From the NCBI RefSeq assembly GCF_039555335.1, contig NC_092647.1:14057594-14121593 (forward strand): a DNA stretch of 64,000 nucleotides, read 5' to 3'. Below, piece after piece: positions 1 to 11,922 of the stretch. The stretch is from Amphiura filiformis (Eukaryota > Echinodermata > Ophiuroidea > Amphilepidida > Amphiuridae). The notes below the pieces were generated by a model. That model did no database searches, had not been told where the DNA came from, and saw nothing but the letters and a program-made list of their open reading frames with translations. How positions within the stretch are numbered: position 1 is the stretch's first letter; each line of letters opens with the position of its first letter. Both the position numbers and the translations under genes were made by a program.

Positions 1-1433
1 TTTATAACTACCTGACTGTGCAAAGCCATACATATGTAAAGTGTCTCTTTTGTTTCGTTCATGTCTTTTCAAGTTACTTGACTGTGCGAAGCCTTTATTA
101 CAGTATTGGCATATGTAAGACTTCTCTTTGGTATGGATTAGTTCATGCGCTTTCAAGCGACCTAAGTGTTTGTAAACTTTGTTGCAATACTGACATTTGT
201 AAGGCGTCTTTTTGATATGGATTCGTTCATGTCTTTTCATGTTATTGAACTGTATGAAGCCTTTGTTACAGTATTGACATATGTAAGGCTTCTCTTTCGT
301 ATGAATTCGTTCATGTTTTTTCAAGTTACATGACATTGTGAAGCCTTTGCTGCAGTATTGGCATATGTAAGGCTTCTCTTCATGCTCTTTTGTCATGTTG
401 GTGTGGGTTGCTTCATGCGTTTTCAAGTTACCAGACGTTCTAAAGCCTTTATCACAGTATTGACAAATGTAAGGCTTCTCTTTGGTATGTATTAGTTCGT
501 GTGTTTTCAAGTGACTAGACGTTCTGAAGCCTTTATTACAGTACTGACATGTGAAAGGCTTCTCATTGGTATGGATTGCTTCATGTCTTTTCAAGCTACC
601 AGACGTTGTGAATCCTTTATTACAATACTGACATTTGTAAGGCTTCTCTTTGGTATGGGTTCGTTCATGTGTTTTCAAGTGACTAGAATGTGTGAATCCT
701 TGATTACAGTATTGACATATGTAAGTTTTCTCTTTCGTATGAATTCGTTCATGTATTTTCAATTCACGAGACTGTGTGAAGCCTTTATTGCAGTATTGGC
801 ATATGTAAGGCGTCACTTTGGTATGGAGTAGTTCGTGTCTTTTCTGGTGACTTGACTGTGCGAAGCCTCTGTTGCAGTATTGGCATATGAAAGGCTTCTC
901 TTTGGTATGAGTTCGCTCATGTGTTTTCAAGTGACCAGACTGTGTGAAGCCTTTGTCGCAGTATTGACATATGTAAGTCTTCTCTTTGGTATGGATTCGT
1001 TCATGTGTTTTCAAGTTACCAGACGATGTGAAGCCTTTGTTGCAGTATTGGCATATGTAAGGCTTCTCTTTGGTATTATTCTGTTCTTGTACCTGACTCC
1101 TGATTGAAAACGTTGTCTCATAATGCTGACCTTGGTAAGATGTCAATTGCGAATCGTTCTCATTCATTTGCTTGCTTGATGTCCATTGGTCAAGAGATGG
1201 TGACGTCAGAAAACCATGTCTTCTACTATCTTGGCTATTATTGGAGGTGTTTTTCTTTCTTCTTGATATCGGTATCATCTTCTTCTTATAGTCATACCAG
1301 TATACACGAATCCGCAGCTCATGATGACGTAGATGACGCAGATATCGATGTGTATTATTAAAAAACCTTCTGCAATATTTACACTCATGCGGTATCAGAT
1401 ACCCCCATACTCGTGGCCTTCTCGGAAACATTC
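1..1433 (-). CDS. C2H2 zinc-finger protein, copy 1 (3' end outside window)
   Basis: This exon encodes a poly-zinc-finger protein, presumably a nuclear DNA-binding factor; its target is unknown. The minus strand is open from an ATG at 1431-1429 to the window edge, about 477 residues with no stop. The N-terminus has one atypical finger (CKYC, then HLRHH) and a basic YDYKKKMIP segment. About 11 standard fingers follow, each 28 residues (84 bp) with the core [10 protein letters not shown] and the linker HTKEKP, then a finger that loses its last His pair (HERNKRD). A good 3' splice site (TTCGTTTCAG) lies two bases before the ATG, so upstream exons may exist and the true start may be elsewhere. It is paralogous to the genes at 34,952-36,557 and 21,589-22,835. 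Unlike the 34,952 copy, its reading frame through the first finger is intact. It has one finger fewer than that copy. Confidence 0.82.
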
Positions 1434-1520
1434 CTGAAACGAATAATAAACATCAATCCATCTATAATTGAGACAAACATTGGCTAATCTTTATTGGGTT
1501 ACTTTGATTAATTCAACTTA
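1434..1520. other. conserved flank upstream of the zinc-finger exon
   Basis: A short non-coding stretch that begins with the splice-acceptor side of the zinc-finger exon. It is shared almost base for base with the copy at 36,558-36,645, and its first 40 bases also match the flank of the third gene at 22,836. It is probably the 3' end of an intron. Confidence 0.5.
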
Positions 1521-1869
1521 GGGGTACTACACCTTGGCCAATTTTGTGCCTATTTTTGCATTTTTCTCAAAATTATAGCGCATTGGCGACAAGTAAGATA
1601 CATGTATGTATATTATAGGGGCAAGGACTACAACTACTGCACTGGAAATTTTATTTCAGCACAGACAACAGTTGTGGAGTTACATTCAAAAATGAGGGAA
1701 CACTAATATTTGGTCAATAAATCAATAACTACTTGCTTTGAGTTGCTGAATTTTCAGTACAGTAGTTGTAGTCCTTGCCATATACATATCTTACTTGTCA
1801 CCAATGTGCTATAATGTTTGAGAAAAATGCAAAAATAGGCACACAATTGGCCAGGGGTGTAGTACCCCC
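1521..1869. mobile_element. TTAA-flanked MITE, GGTACTACACC family
   Basis: Miniature inverted-repeat element with no coding capacity. The right end reads GGGGTGTAGTACCCCC followed by TTAA, and the left end is a slightly decayed mirror of it. The interior is also partly self-complementary. It is shared with 36,646-37,003, so it was present before the segmental duplication. Further copies lie at 57,541, 59,866 and 62,723. The TTAA target suggests piggyBac-type mobilisation, which is an inference. Confidence 0.7.
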
Positions 1870-1952
1870 TTAATAGACCTTTTCATATATTTCACTATAC
1901 TTTCCGCAATCCAAACTGTCTCATCCTATGGACAAATACAATTAATAGAAAT

Positions 1953-2018
1953 AGTTGTTGTTGTTGTTGTCTTTTTTTTTATTGTTGTTGTTATTGTTGG
2001 GGTTTTTTTTTACTACAA
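1953..2018 (+). repeat. (GTT)n and poly-T simple repeat
   Basis: A run of GTT triplets followed by T-rich tracts. A slightly different-length version occurs in the second copy near 37,090. Confidence 0.8.
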
Positions 2019-2028
2019 AGTTATGGAG

Positions 2029-2271
2029 CGATCGTTATTTACAACAGGGGGGGGGTCATTTTGAGGGGAACCGGACATTTTATGGGGGATCTTGAGGGGG
2101 GGAACGCGAAATATTTTGTTGAACCAGGAGGGGGGATTGTTAAGTTTTGAATTGAGAAATTTGGGAAACTAAGGGGGATTCCGAAAATTTAGAGCGGACG
2201 CGAGGGGGGAACGAGAATTTTTTGTCGATATTTTTCCAAAACGCCCACCCCCCTGCCGCAAATAACGATCG
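2029..2271. mobile_element. foldback element with CGATCGTTATTT ends
   Basis: The left end CGATCGTTATTT and the right end AAATAACGATCG are exact inverted repeats. The interior is G-rich on the left and has a C-rich mirror on the right. The second copy of this region (near 37,160) retains only the left half, because a deletion removed the rest. Confidence 0.6.
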
Positions 2272-2309
2272 GTACCTTATTTCGGAAGTCCTTTAAGCCA
2301 TTAGGCTCT

Positions 2310-2655
2310 CAGGGAGAGTGCGGTCTAATGGTTAGCGTATACTCGCCTTTGGCATTTTGATACACCAGGTTGATGGTTCAATTCCTGTCCATTACACCAC
2401 GCTCTCAGGAGGGCGCGGCCAAATGGTTAGGGTATTCGCCTTTGGTATGCTTAGTGCACCAGGTCTCGAGTGCATTTCCTGGCATTAAAAAAAAGTCTGA
2501 TTTGTCTTCAGATCCGTATGTCCTGACCCAATGGAATATGTTGCCATTTCAGTGGACAGAGACCCAATAGGAAATGTGTCTCACAGACCGATTCAAAAAA
2601 GTAGGGTGTTAACACCGGACTGTCCCAATAAGCATGTCGTGACCCACATACATTG
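2310..2655 (+). mobile_element. tRNA-derived SINE, two heads plus tail
   Basis: Two tRNA-like heads lie in tandem (about 2,316-2,395 and 2,403-2,485). Each has an A-box-like TGGTTAG motif, and the first has a B-box-like GGTTCAATTCC. The tail (about 2,490-2,650) contains the CGGACTGTCCCAAT motif that is amplified into an array at 23,690-24,870. The spacing is that of a polymerase III-derived SINE rather than a working tRNA gene. Confidence 0.6.
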
Positions 2656-5596
2656 TCAGTCCAAATAAGGCCCTTTTCACCTAGATCATGGACCAAAATA
2701 GTGTAAAATATTAAATCCCAATAAGGCCTTTTTTGGAAGCTCAAAGACTTTACAAATACAAGTACATTTTCTCTAAAAATTCCGGTATCTTCCGATAATA
2801 ATGATGCAACCGTCAAAATGATGCAACCGGGATATATTTTTCGTTTGCCCCCCCCCACCCGACCAAGAAAGCTGGCTACGCCACTGATTTGGACAGTGTG
2901 TTTCCTTACACATACACTCCTATTTCAGATTGGTCAAATTTAACACGGAATTGGTCAAATTTAACACAGACAATAAACCCGCAGGGGAAACCACAAGTTA
3001 TTGGTCAAAATGACACAGTTAAATGTGTCAAATGGAATAACATGGAAAATTGTTTTAAAAAATAACAAAAATTCTGTGTTAAACTTATCAATTTCTATGT
3101 TAAAAATGATTCGGAATAATAGTCAAATTGATATGACAATTAAAGGGGTCGTTGTTTTGGGTCATAATGATTCAATTCTGTGTCAAATATCCGTGCTTAA
3201 AAGTATAGTCACATATTTCAGGCTCATTCCGGACATGAAATGACCAAGAAAATGATCCCTATGACACAACTATTAATTTTGTGAAATATAAATGACACAG
3301 AATATTTAACACATTTCAAATAAGAATGTAGGCGTTTTTATTCAATTTATATTCAAAATATGATTTATTCCGTGAATAACATGAGATGAGAGATCGATCT
3401 CATTAGACTATGCCATAGTCGAATTTTGATAAAAATATGTTATTAATCACGATAAAAGCATTCCCTTGAACTCAACATTATACTGATGTTTATTAAAATT
3501 ATAGTGTTCAATAGTAAAATGGTCATAAAGAGTTTACATAATTAGATGATTAGTGACAATAAAATATTGAATGCAACATTTTTGGAATCTACCAGTTGAT
3601 TGATCGCGAAAGCCCGAGCAAAAAAAAAATATCCGGGAGCTAACAAACAGAGGGAGTACGATGGTGACTGAAAATATCAGATGTGAAAATCTATCAATTG
3701 CTCACAAATTAATACAAATCAGCATTTTATGCTTAAATGTAATAGCCAGAGTATGCAAAATGGGCAAGTGGACTCGGAGAAGTCTACGATCTCATCAATC
3801 GGAAAGTTTGAATGTTGAGGAACGAACTTCATACATTTCTGTCATATCATATTTCTGTCCCTGCTGTAGTTAAGTAACATAATTAATAATTTTATTATGT
3901 TTGAAACTAGCGATTTCAAATAAGAAGATATTACTCACTTGGCTACAGCTTACAATGCAATCTACGCTTCTTTATTCTATGCCCAAATCGTTGTTATACC
4001 GTACATATTGGTTTCAGGTTACGGGGTAAATTTCACCTCAGTTCTGTATGACGGAAATGAAGTAAAGAATTATACCAGTGCACTCTTACTGCTGCTGCTA
4101 AAAATATTTGGTTGAAAAGACAGTACTGTTCGGTGAATAGTCGATAATACTCTATAATACTATACTGTATTATAGTACTAATGATTGTTGTTGCCTGGCT
4201 GCTTCCTACTGCTTCCTTATCTTCTTTCTTATCTTCTTCAGGTTATGACCAAAGGTCGGGATCAAAGGTCGAATGTTATGCAAATAAATTAACCATTCAC
4301 GCATACAACATTACCATTGAATCAGTTACGTATTTATTTGTTTTAATTGTTAATGCTACGATATGGGGCTCAACGTAAGTTAATGAGATGAGAATGATGA
4401 CCTCAGAAATTGGAAAATTTCCCAGCAAACACAAAAAAGTTATATTTTGGGTTTTGCTTTATGTAAAAACGTTTTAATAATATTAAATGTCGGGTTATAT
4501 AAATGTCATGAAAACGTGTTAAAACGTTTCGTATGAAAACACACTGCAACAATATTTCTAAAATATTTTCAAAATGTAAAGTATTTTTGCAAACATTTTT
4601 AAGGGCATAATTGACCTAATCCAGGGTCAAAGTCCCGTAGAATATTGATGATGAAAATAATTCACCTATTTAAATAAGTATCTTCTACTAATACATATCT
4701 AGATTCAAGGGAACCCGTGTTGTACATGTACAATGTAAATGTTGGAGATGCTGTAGAGGGCGGCTATATTAATTTTCAAAATGGCCGCCAGGATTGTGCT
4801 TTTTTACTTTGATAATTGAAATTGAGGGAATACATTTTGCATAATTATGTTAATAATTTTAACAATAAAAAGAAAGTAATCTTGTGAATAATTGTGACGT
4901 TTAGAAATAAAATTAAAAGAAATCAATTTTATGTTCGTACCAGTTATTTTCTTAGATATCATAAAGGATCAAAAAATAAATTATGAATGGAACTTTTGAA
5001 ACAAAATAAAAAACTGGTTTAGCCGTTATTGATAATGTGCGTAGTTTTAATTAAGTAATACGAAACCGACAAAACGAACACTCTTGCAAAAGTCCCAAAC
5101 GAACACGTGTTAGATTTTAACTCTCTCCAAGCGGGTGTCGACTGCAGACGACAAGTTTCAAATTTTATTTGAATTTTTCAAAAATTTCAGAATTGTAAAT
5201 TTTCATGCCCATATTTGAAATCAGCATGAAAAATGCATTAAAATGAGTACAAGCAAGCCTAGTATTGGTTCAATGGTTCTTAAAATAGCTTATGACTAGC
5301 ACGCAAAGCAATTCATTTAATATTTTAACTCCTAAAAACTTATTTCCAGCTTTAAATTATCCTAGAAATTCGGATTTTTTCCCCAGTCCCGAGTGACTTT
5401 TATTCCTGGTATAGCTGCATGAATAAGTACGTAGCAATGAATGCTACCACTTTTGTTTTACAGTGGTACGTTTTTACCACCTCAATAACCTCATCCCAAT
5501 GGCATACTCCAATAACCTCAATTAAATAATCATAGTGTAAAATTTGACCTCAAGTTGCAGAGTACGAGTTTTTGTACCCAAATTGTCAAAGGTCAT
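2656..5596. other. non-coding duplicated segment
   Basis: I see no credible gene here. The stretch matches 37,310-40,600 closely, apart from indels and one element insertion in the other copy. It contains a remnant of a hAT-like end (GGCTACGCCACTG near 2,866), a part copy of the CAGCAAACACAAA foldback family (about 4,424-4,620), and sections also found near 27,345-28,020 and 30,990-31,130. The short reading frames are not conserved as proteins in any convincing way. Confidence 0.6.
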
Positions 5597-8452
5597 TCTA
5601 GGGTTAGGGTTAGGGTAAGGATTAGGGTTAGGGTTAGGGTTAAGGTTAGTGTTAAGGTTAGGGTTAGGTTTAGGGTTAGGTTAGGGTTAGGGTTAGGGTT
5701 AGGGTTAGGGTTAGGGTTAGGGTTAGGGTTAGGGTTAGGGTTAGGGTTAGGGGGTTAGGGTTAGGGTTAGGGTGAGGGTTAGGGTTAGGGTTAGGGTTAG
5801 GGTTAGGGTTAGGGTTAGGGTTAGGGTTAGGGTTAGGGTTAGGATTAGGGTTAGGGTTAGGGTATTAGGGTAAGGGTTAGGGTTAGGGTTAGAGTTAAGG
5901 TTAGGGTTAGGGTTAGGGTTAGGGTTAGGGTTAGGGTAAGGATTAGGGTAAGGGTTAGGGTTAGGGTTAGGGTTAGGGTTAGGGTTAGGGTTAGGGTTAG
6001 GGTTAGGGTTAGGGGTTAGGGTTAGGATAAGGGTAAGGGTTAGGGTTAGAGTTAAGGTTAGGGTTAGGGTTAGGGTAAGGATTAGGGTTAGGGTTAGGCT
6101 TAAGGTTAGTGTTAGTGTTAGTGTTAGGGTTTGGGTTAGGGTTAGGGTTAGGGTTAGGGTTAGGGTTAGGGTTAGGGTAAGGGTTAGGGTTAGGGTTAGG
6201 GTTAGGGTTAGGGTTAGGGTTAGGGTTAGGGTTAGGGTGAGGGTTAGGGTGAGTTAGGGTTAGGGTTAGGGTTAAGGTTAGTGTTAAGGTTAGGGTTAGG
6301 GTTAGGGTTAGGGTTAGGGTTAGGGTAGGGTTAGGGTAAGGGTTAGGGTTAGGATTAGGGTTTAGGGTTAGGGTTAGGGTAAGGGTTAGGGTAATGATAA
6401 GGGTTAGGGTTAAGATTAGGGTAAGGGTTAGGGTTAGGGTTAGGGTTAGGGTTAGGGTTAGGGTTAGGGTTAGGGTTAGGGTAGGGTAAGGGTTAGGGTT
6501 AGGGTTAGGGTTAGGGTTAGGGTTAGGGTTAGGATAAGGGTTAGGGTTAGGGTTAGGGTTAGGGTTAGGGTTAGGGTTAGGGTTAGGGTTAGGGTTAGGG
6601 TTAGGGTAAGGATTAGGGTTAGGGTTAGGGGTTGGGGTTAGGGTTAGGGTTAGGGTTAGGGTTAGGGGTAAGGGTAGGGTAAGGGTAAGGGTTAGGGTTA
6701 GGGTTAGGGTTAAGGTTAGGGTTAGGGTTAGGATAAGGGTAAGGGTTAGGGTTAGGGTTAGAGTCAAGGTTAGGGTTAGGGTTAGGGTAAGGATTAGGGT
6801 TAGGGTTAGGGTTAGGTTAGTGTTAGTGTTAGGGTTAGGGTTAGGGTTAAGGTTAGGGTTAGGGTTAGGGTTAGGGTTAGGGTTAGGGTTAGGGTAAGGG
6901 TTAGGGTTAGGGTTAGGGTTAGGGTTAGGGTGAGGGTTAGGGTTAGGGTTAGGGTTAGGGTTAGGGTTAGGGTTAGGGTTAGGGTTAGGGTTAGGGTTAG
7001 GGTTAGGGTTAGGGTTAGGGTTAGGGTTAGGGTAATGATTAGGGTTAGGGTTAGGGTTAAGGTTAGTGTTAAGGTTAGGGTTAGGTTTAGGGTTAGGGTT
7101 AGGATTAGGGTAAGGGTTAGGGTTAGGGTTAGGGTTAGGGTAAGGGTTAGGGTAAGGGTTAGGGTAAGGGTTAGGGTAAGGGTTAGGGTTAGGATTAGGG
7201 TAAGGGTTAGGGTTAGGGTAAGGGTTAGGGTAATGATAAGGGTTAGGGTTAGGATTAGGGTAAGGGTTAGGGTTAGGGTTAGGGTTAGGGTAAGGGTAAG
7301 GGTGGGGTAGGGTTAGGGTAAGGGTTAGGGTAAGGGTTAGGGTAAGGATTAGGATAAGGATTAGGGTAAGGGTAAGGGTAAGGATTAGGGTTAGGGTTAG
7401 GGTTAGGGTTAGGGTTAGGGTAAGGATTAGGGTTAGGGTTAGGCTTAAGGTTAGTGTTAGTGTTAGGGTTTGGGTTAGGGTTAGGGTTAGGGTTAGGGGG
7501 TTAGGGTTAGGGTTAGGGTTAGGGTTAGGGTTAGGGTTAGGGGTGAGGGTTAGGGTTAGGGTTAGGGTTAGGGTTAGGGTTAGGGTTAGGGTTAGGGTTA
7601 GGTGAGGGTTAGGGTTAGGGTTAGGGGTTAGGGTTAGGGTTAGGGTTAGGGTTAGGGTTAGGGTTAGGGTTAGGGTTAGGGTTAGGGTTAGGGGGTTAGG
7701 GTTAGGGTTAGCGTTAGAGTTAAGGTTAGGGTTAGGGTTAGGGTAAGGATTAGGGTTAGGGTTAGGGTTAGGGTTAGTGTTAGTGTTAGGGTTAGGGTTA
7801 GGGTTAGGGTTAGGGTTAAGGTTAGGGTTAGGGTTAGGGTTAGGGTTAGGGTTAGGGTTAGGGTTAGGGTTAGGGTTAGGGTTATGGTTAGGGTTAGGGT
7901 TAGGGTTAGGGTTAGGGTTAGGGTAAGGGTTAGGGTTAGGGTTAGGGTTAGGGTTAGGGTAAGGGTTAGGGTAAGGGTTAGGGTAAGGGTTAGGGTTAGG
8001 GTTAGGGTTAGGGTTAGGGTAAGGGTTAGGGTAAGGGTTAGGGTAAGGGTTAGGGTTAGGATTAGGGTAAGGGTTAGGATTAGGGTAAGGGTTAGGGTAA
8101 TGATAAGGGTTAGGGTTAGGATTAGGGTAAGGGTTAGAATTAGGGTTAGGGTTAGGGTTAGGGTTAGGGTTAGGGTTAGGGTAAGGGTTAGGGTAAGGGT
8201 TAGGGTAAGGGTTAGGGTAAGGATTAGGGTAAGGATTAGGGTAAGTGTTAGGGTTAGGGTAAGGGTAAGGGTTAGGGTAAGGGTTAGGGTTAGGGTAAGG
8301 ATTAGGGTTAGGGTTAGGGTTAGGGTAAGGGTTAGGGTTAGGGTAAGGGTTAGGGTTAGGGTTAGGGTAAGGATTAGGGTAAGGATTAGGGTTAGGGTTA
8401 GGGTAAGGGTTAGGGTAAGGGTTAGGGTAAGGGTTAGGGTAAGGATTAGGGT
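5597..8452 (+). repeat. interstitial telomere-like array (TTAGGG variants)
   Basis: About 2.9 kb of nearly uninterrupted TTAGGG units on the plus strand, mixed with variants such as TAAGGG, TTAGTG, TTAAGG and ATTAGGG. Some variant combinations recur as higher-order blocks: GGCTTAAGGTTAGTG near 6,096 and 7,442, and GGTAATGATAAGGG near 6,391, 7,230 and 8,097. Translations full of Val-Arg or Leu-Thr are artefacts of this repeat. The second segmental copy lacks the array. It is internal, not a chromosome end, because unrelated sequence follows on both sides. Confidence 0.95.
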
Positions 8453-8800
8453 TAACCCTGACGGGTTTTCGGACTGACGGGGGTTCGGATTGACGGTGTA
8501 TCGGACTGACGGGGTGTTAGGGTTGGGGTGTTAGGGTTAGGGTTAGGGTTAGGGTTGGTTAGGGTAATGGTTAGGGTTAGGGTTAGGGTTAGGGTAAGGG
8601 TTAGGGTAAGGATTAGGGTTAACCCTGACGGATTTTCGGATTGACGGGGGTTCGGATTGACGGTGTATCGGACTGACGGGGTGTTAGGGTTAGGGTTAGG
8701 GTAAGGGTTAGGGTAAGGGTTAGGGTAAGGATTGGGGTTAACCCTGACGGGTTTTCGGACTGACGGGGGTTCGGATTGACGGTGTATCGGACTGACGGGT
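8453..8800 (+). repeat. CGGACTGACGGG repeat units at the end of the telomere-like array
   Basis: Three copies of a block of roughly 60-70 bp (starting near 8,453, 8,627 and 8,745) carry TTTTCGGACTGACGG, GGTTCGGATTGACGG and TATCGGACTGACGGG. Short TTAGGG tracts separate them. A single related copy lies at 42,617-42,680. Confidence 0.8.
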
Positions 8801-8931
8801 GTTTCCTTGCAATAGTCCCAAATTGGCATTTTTAGGTGAATGGGTCATATTTTTGGAGGTTAAGAATGGGTTAAATTTGTTCAATTTGCTACTATAAATA
8901 TGGGTCAATTTTTAACCCACCCACTGTCGGC

Positions 8932-9149
8932 CAGCGGCGTAGCTAGGGGCAAAGGGGACAGCTGCCTCCTGTAAAATGTCTTGCCCCTGTCCCCTCTGTA
9001 GGATGGTGGTCGCCCTGATATATGTTAGATTCTGAGGCCATTTTTTGTACATTTTAGCCCATTTTTGACCATTTTCGACAATGTTTGCCTCCTTAAAATT
9101 TGTCTTGCCCCTTTGCCCACCCTCTGAAAAAGTGGTGGCAACGCCACTG
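8932..9149. mobile_element. hAT-like MITE
   Basis: The ends are CAGCGGCGTAGCTAGG and, inverted, GCCACTG. They are flanked by an 8 bp direct repeat, CTGTCGGC on the left and CTGTCAGC on the right. The 8 bp target duplication and the CAGNGGCGTAGC ends are typical of hAT-type elements. A truncated relative lies at 42,790-42,995. Confidence 0.6.
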
Positions 9150-9429
9150 CTGTCAGCACACCTGTACCACGTTTGGATCAACTACCCCATCCCACCCACA
9201 TTATGAAAAGAGTGATCAAGTAGTTCACTTCTAAATTAGTAACATTTCACTCGTTTTACATCTTTAGATACTATATTATATATTCTTATTCAATGGGTGC
9301 GTCTTGTAAAGAATTCACGTAATTTGATTGGTTTTCTGGTGTATAATATCTCACAATAGTTGATAGTGATATTAGTCAGGGCTCGCGCCGCCACGCAACG
9401 GCGGCACGCTTGTTGCTCCTCAATGATCA
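9150..9429. other. non-coding flank, end of the segmental match
   Basis: Similarity to the second segmental copy (43,000-43,130) continues to about 9,275 and then stops. No gene is seen. A GC-rich inverted stretch (CGCCGCCACGCAACGGCGGC) lies at about 9,386-9,405, just before the tandem array. Confidence 0.5.
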
Positions 9430-10000
9430 CGCGAAAAATCCGGATAAAAGAACTTTACCGACAGTGTAACCTCCAAAACGCATAAAAAATGCAAAGAGCC
9501 CAATACGTAACAAAACATTAGACCCATTTGATTTTTTTCTTTCTTCGATAAATATTAACTGGAGGTCAGCTCATGTCCATATATGCGAAAAAAATCCGGA
9601 TAAAAGAGCTTTACTGACAGTGTAACCTCCAAAACACATACAAAATGTATAGAGCCCAATACGTAACAAAAAATTAGACCCACTCGAATTTTTTTCTTTC
9701 TCCGATAAATATTAACCGGAGGTCAAGTCATGTCCATATAGGCGTAAAAATCCGGATTAAAGAGCTTTTCCGACAGTGTAACCTCCAAAACGCATAAAAA
9801 ATGTAAAGAGCCCAATACGTAACAAAAAATTAGACCCACTCGAATTTTTTTTTCTTTCTTCGATAAATTTTAACTGGAGGTCAGCTCATGTCCATATATG
9901 CGAAAAAATCCGGATAAAAGAGCTTTACCGACAGTGTAACCTCCAAAACACATAAAAAATGTATAGAGCCCAATACGTAACAAAAAAAATCCAGCCGAAA
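9430..10000 (+). repeat. tandem repeat, about 157 bp unit (type alpha)
   Basis: About four units, each with AAATCCGGATAAAAGAGC, GTGTAACCTCC, CCCAATACGTAAC and GGAGGTCA(A/G)(C/G)TCATGTCC. Unit starts are near 9,434, 9,592, 9,747 and 9,904. No coding sequence is apparent. Confidence 0.85.
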
Positions 10001-11640
10001 AACACTGACAAATATTTTGTTCTAAAAAATACTCAAAATGACTCTAGAAAGAGTCACAAATGACTCAAAATGAGTTACTGGGTCAATATAAAGTAATTCT
10101 ATAACAAAAACACGCACTAATAACCATAATTTGCTTTTAAAATAACCAGAGCCCAATACGTAACAAGAAAAATTCTATGTCTAAAGAAAACACACTGTCA
10201 AATTTTTTTCTAGAAGACTCAAAATGACTCAAAATGAGTTACTGAGTCAATATAAAGTAATTCTATAACAAAAACATGCACCTAATAACCATAATCAGCT
10301 TTGTTCTAGAATTATTCAAAATGACTCAAAATGAGTTACCGGGTCAATATAAAGTAAGTTTATAGCAAACAAAAAATGCAACTAATCACCACAATAACCA
10401 GAGACCAATACGTAACATTATTATGTTTTGATGGATCCAAGTTGTGATAATATTGGATCCAAAACATAATAATGATAAAATTGATGCTTTACGCCCAATA
10501 TTTATTGGTCTCGCTATGAGTTTTAAAATATTGGACTCGACTACGTCTCGTCCAATATTTTAAAACTCATAGCTCGACCAATAAATATGGGCTCAAACGA
10601 TCCAATTTTATATCAAAAACATTCTAAGTCTAGAGAAAAAACACTGTAAAAAATAATTTTCTAGAACGACTCAAAATGACTCAAAAGGATTTACTGAGTC
10701 AATATAAAGTAATTCTATAACAAAAACATGCACCTAAAACCCATAATTTGCTTTAAAAATAGCCAGAGCCCAATACGTAACAAAAAATTCTAAGGCTAGA
10801 GAAAAAACACTGTCAAAATTTTTTTCTAGAAAGACTCAAAATGACTCAAAAGGATTTACTGAGTCAATATAAAGTAATTCTATAACAAAAACATGCACCT
10901 AAAACCCATAATTTGCTTTAAAAATAACCAGAGCCCAATACGTAACAAAAAAAAATTCTAAGTCTAGAGAAAAACACTGTCAAAATTTTTTTCTAGAAAG
11001 AATCAAAATGGCTCAAAAGGATTTACTGAGTCAATATAAAGTAATTCTATAACGAAAACATGCACCTAAAACCCATAATTTGCTTTAAAAAATAACCAGA
11101 GCCCAATACGTAACAAAAAAATTCTAAGTCTAGAGAAAAAACACTGTCAATTTTTTTTTTCTAGAAAGACTCAAAATGACTCAAAAGGATTTACTTAGTA
11201 ATATAAAGTAATTCTATAACAAAAACATGCATTTAATCATGATAATGTCCTTTTAAAATAACCAGAGGCCAATACGTAACAAATAAATTCCAAGTCTAGA
11301 GATAAAACACTGTCAAATATTTTGTTCTAGAAAGACTCAAAATGAGTTACTGGGTCAATATAAAGTACTTCTATAAAACACATGCACATAATATCCATAA
11401 TTTGCTTGAAAAACAACCGGAGCCCAATACGTAACAAAAAATGTATAGAGCCCAATACGTAACAAAAACCACTACAGAGGGAGGGAGTATGAATAAAGTA
11501 ATTTTAATCAAATTTTAGTTTTGTTACGTATTGGGCGGGATGAATTAATTTTTGCCACTTTTTGTTCTAGGTAGAAGAGGTTGAGCCCAATACGTATCAA
11601 ATTGATACGTACTGGGATTTTGTTACGTACTGGGCTCTTA
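10001..11640 (+). repeat. tandem repeat, about 165 bp unit (type beta)
   Basis: Roughly eight units, several incomplete, share CCCAATACGTAAC with the preceding array. Each then has TTCTAAGTCTAGAGAAAAAA, GACTCAAAATGACTCAAAA and GTCAATATAAAGTAATTC. At the 3' end (11,520-11,640) the shared motif appears inverted as GTTACGTATTGGGC and GTTACGTACTGGGC. The array therefore ends in an inverted copy of its own repeat motif. Confidence 0.85.
10473..10614. mobile_element. foldback inserted in the tandem array
   Basis: Two arms of about 65 bp mirror each other (left includes GAGTTTTAAAATATTGGA, right includes TCCAATATTTTAAAACTC) around a centre near 10,543. It interrupts one beta unit. Confidence 0.7.
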
Positions 11641-11922
11641 CAAATGCTAACCTCATCGTGACATAATCCAAGCAGCAAAGTCCATTTCCCATTGAAAAAG
11701 CGTTATCCGACTATTCTGTAGTTTTACGTTATGTGACCCAACGTGAGTTAATGAGATGAGAATGATGACGTCAGGAATTGGAAATTAAGATTGTTATTAT
11801 CTTCACAACAATAACGACTCAATTAATTGACTATTCCAATGTTTTCTAAACTTAATGATGTGAAAGTAAATCTCAAGAAAATAAAATGTCGTTTCGATCA
11901 AATTTTCAAGACATAATAATAC
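11641..11922. other. non-coding, also found near 27,936-28,470
   Basis: No gene is seen. From about 11,737 the sequence matches 27,940-28,022 and 28,377-28,470, and preserves the uninterrupted TTAA site into which a MITE has inserted in that other copy. Confidence 0.6.

Noticed and set aside
499..1361. Plus-strand reading frames across the zinc-finger exon (also 21,844-22,763 and 35,059-36,486)
   Set aside because: They are shadows opposite the C2H2 fingers; the repetitive unit length of 84 bp keeps all frames open.
5555..8829. Reading frames of 65-250 residues made of Val-Arg, Leu-Thr or Asn-Pro repeats
   Set aside because: They are translations of the TTAGGG array in its different frames and carry no protein information.
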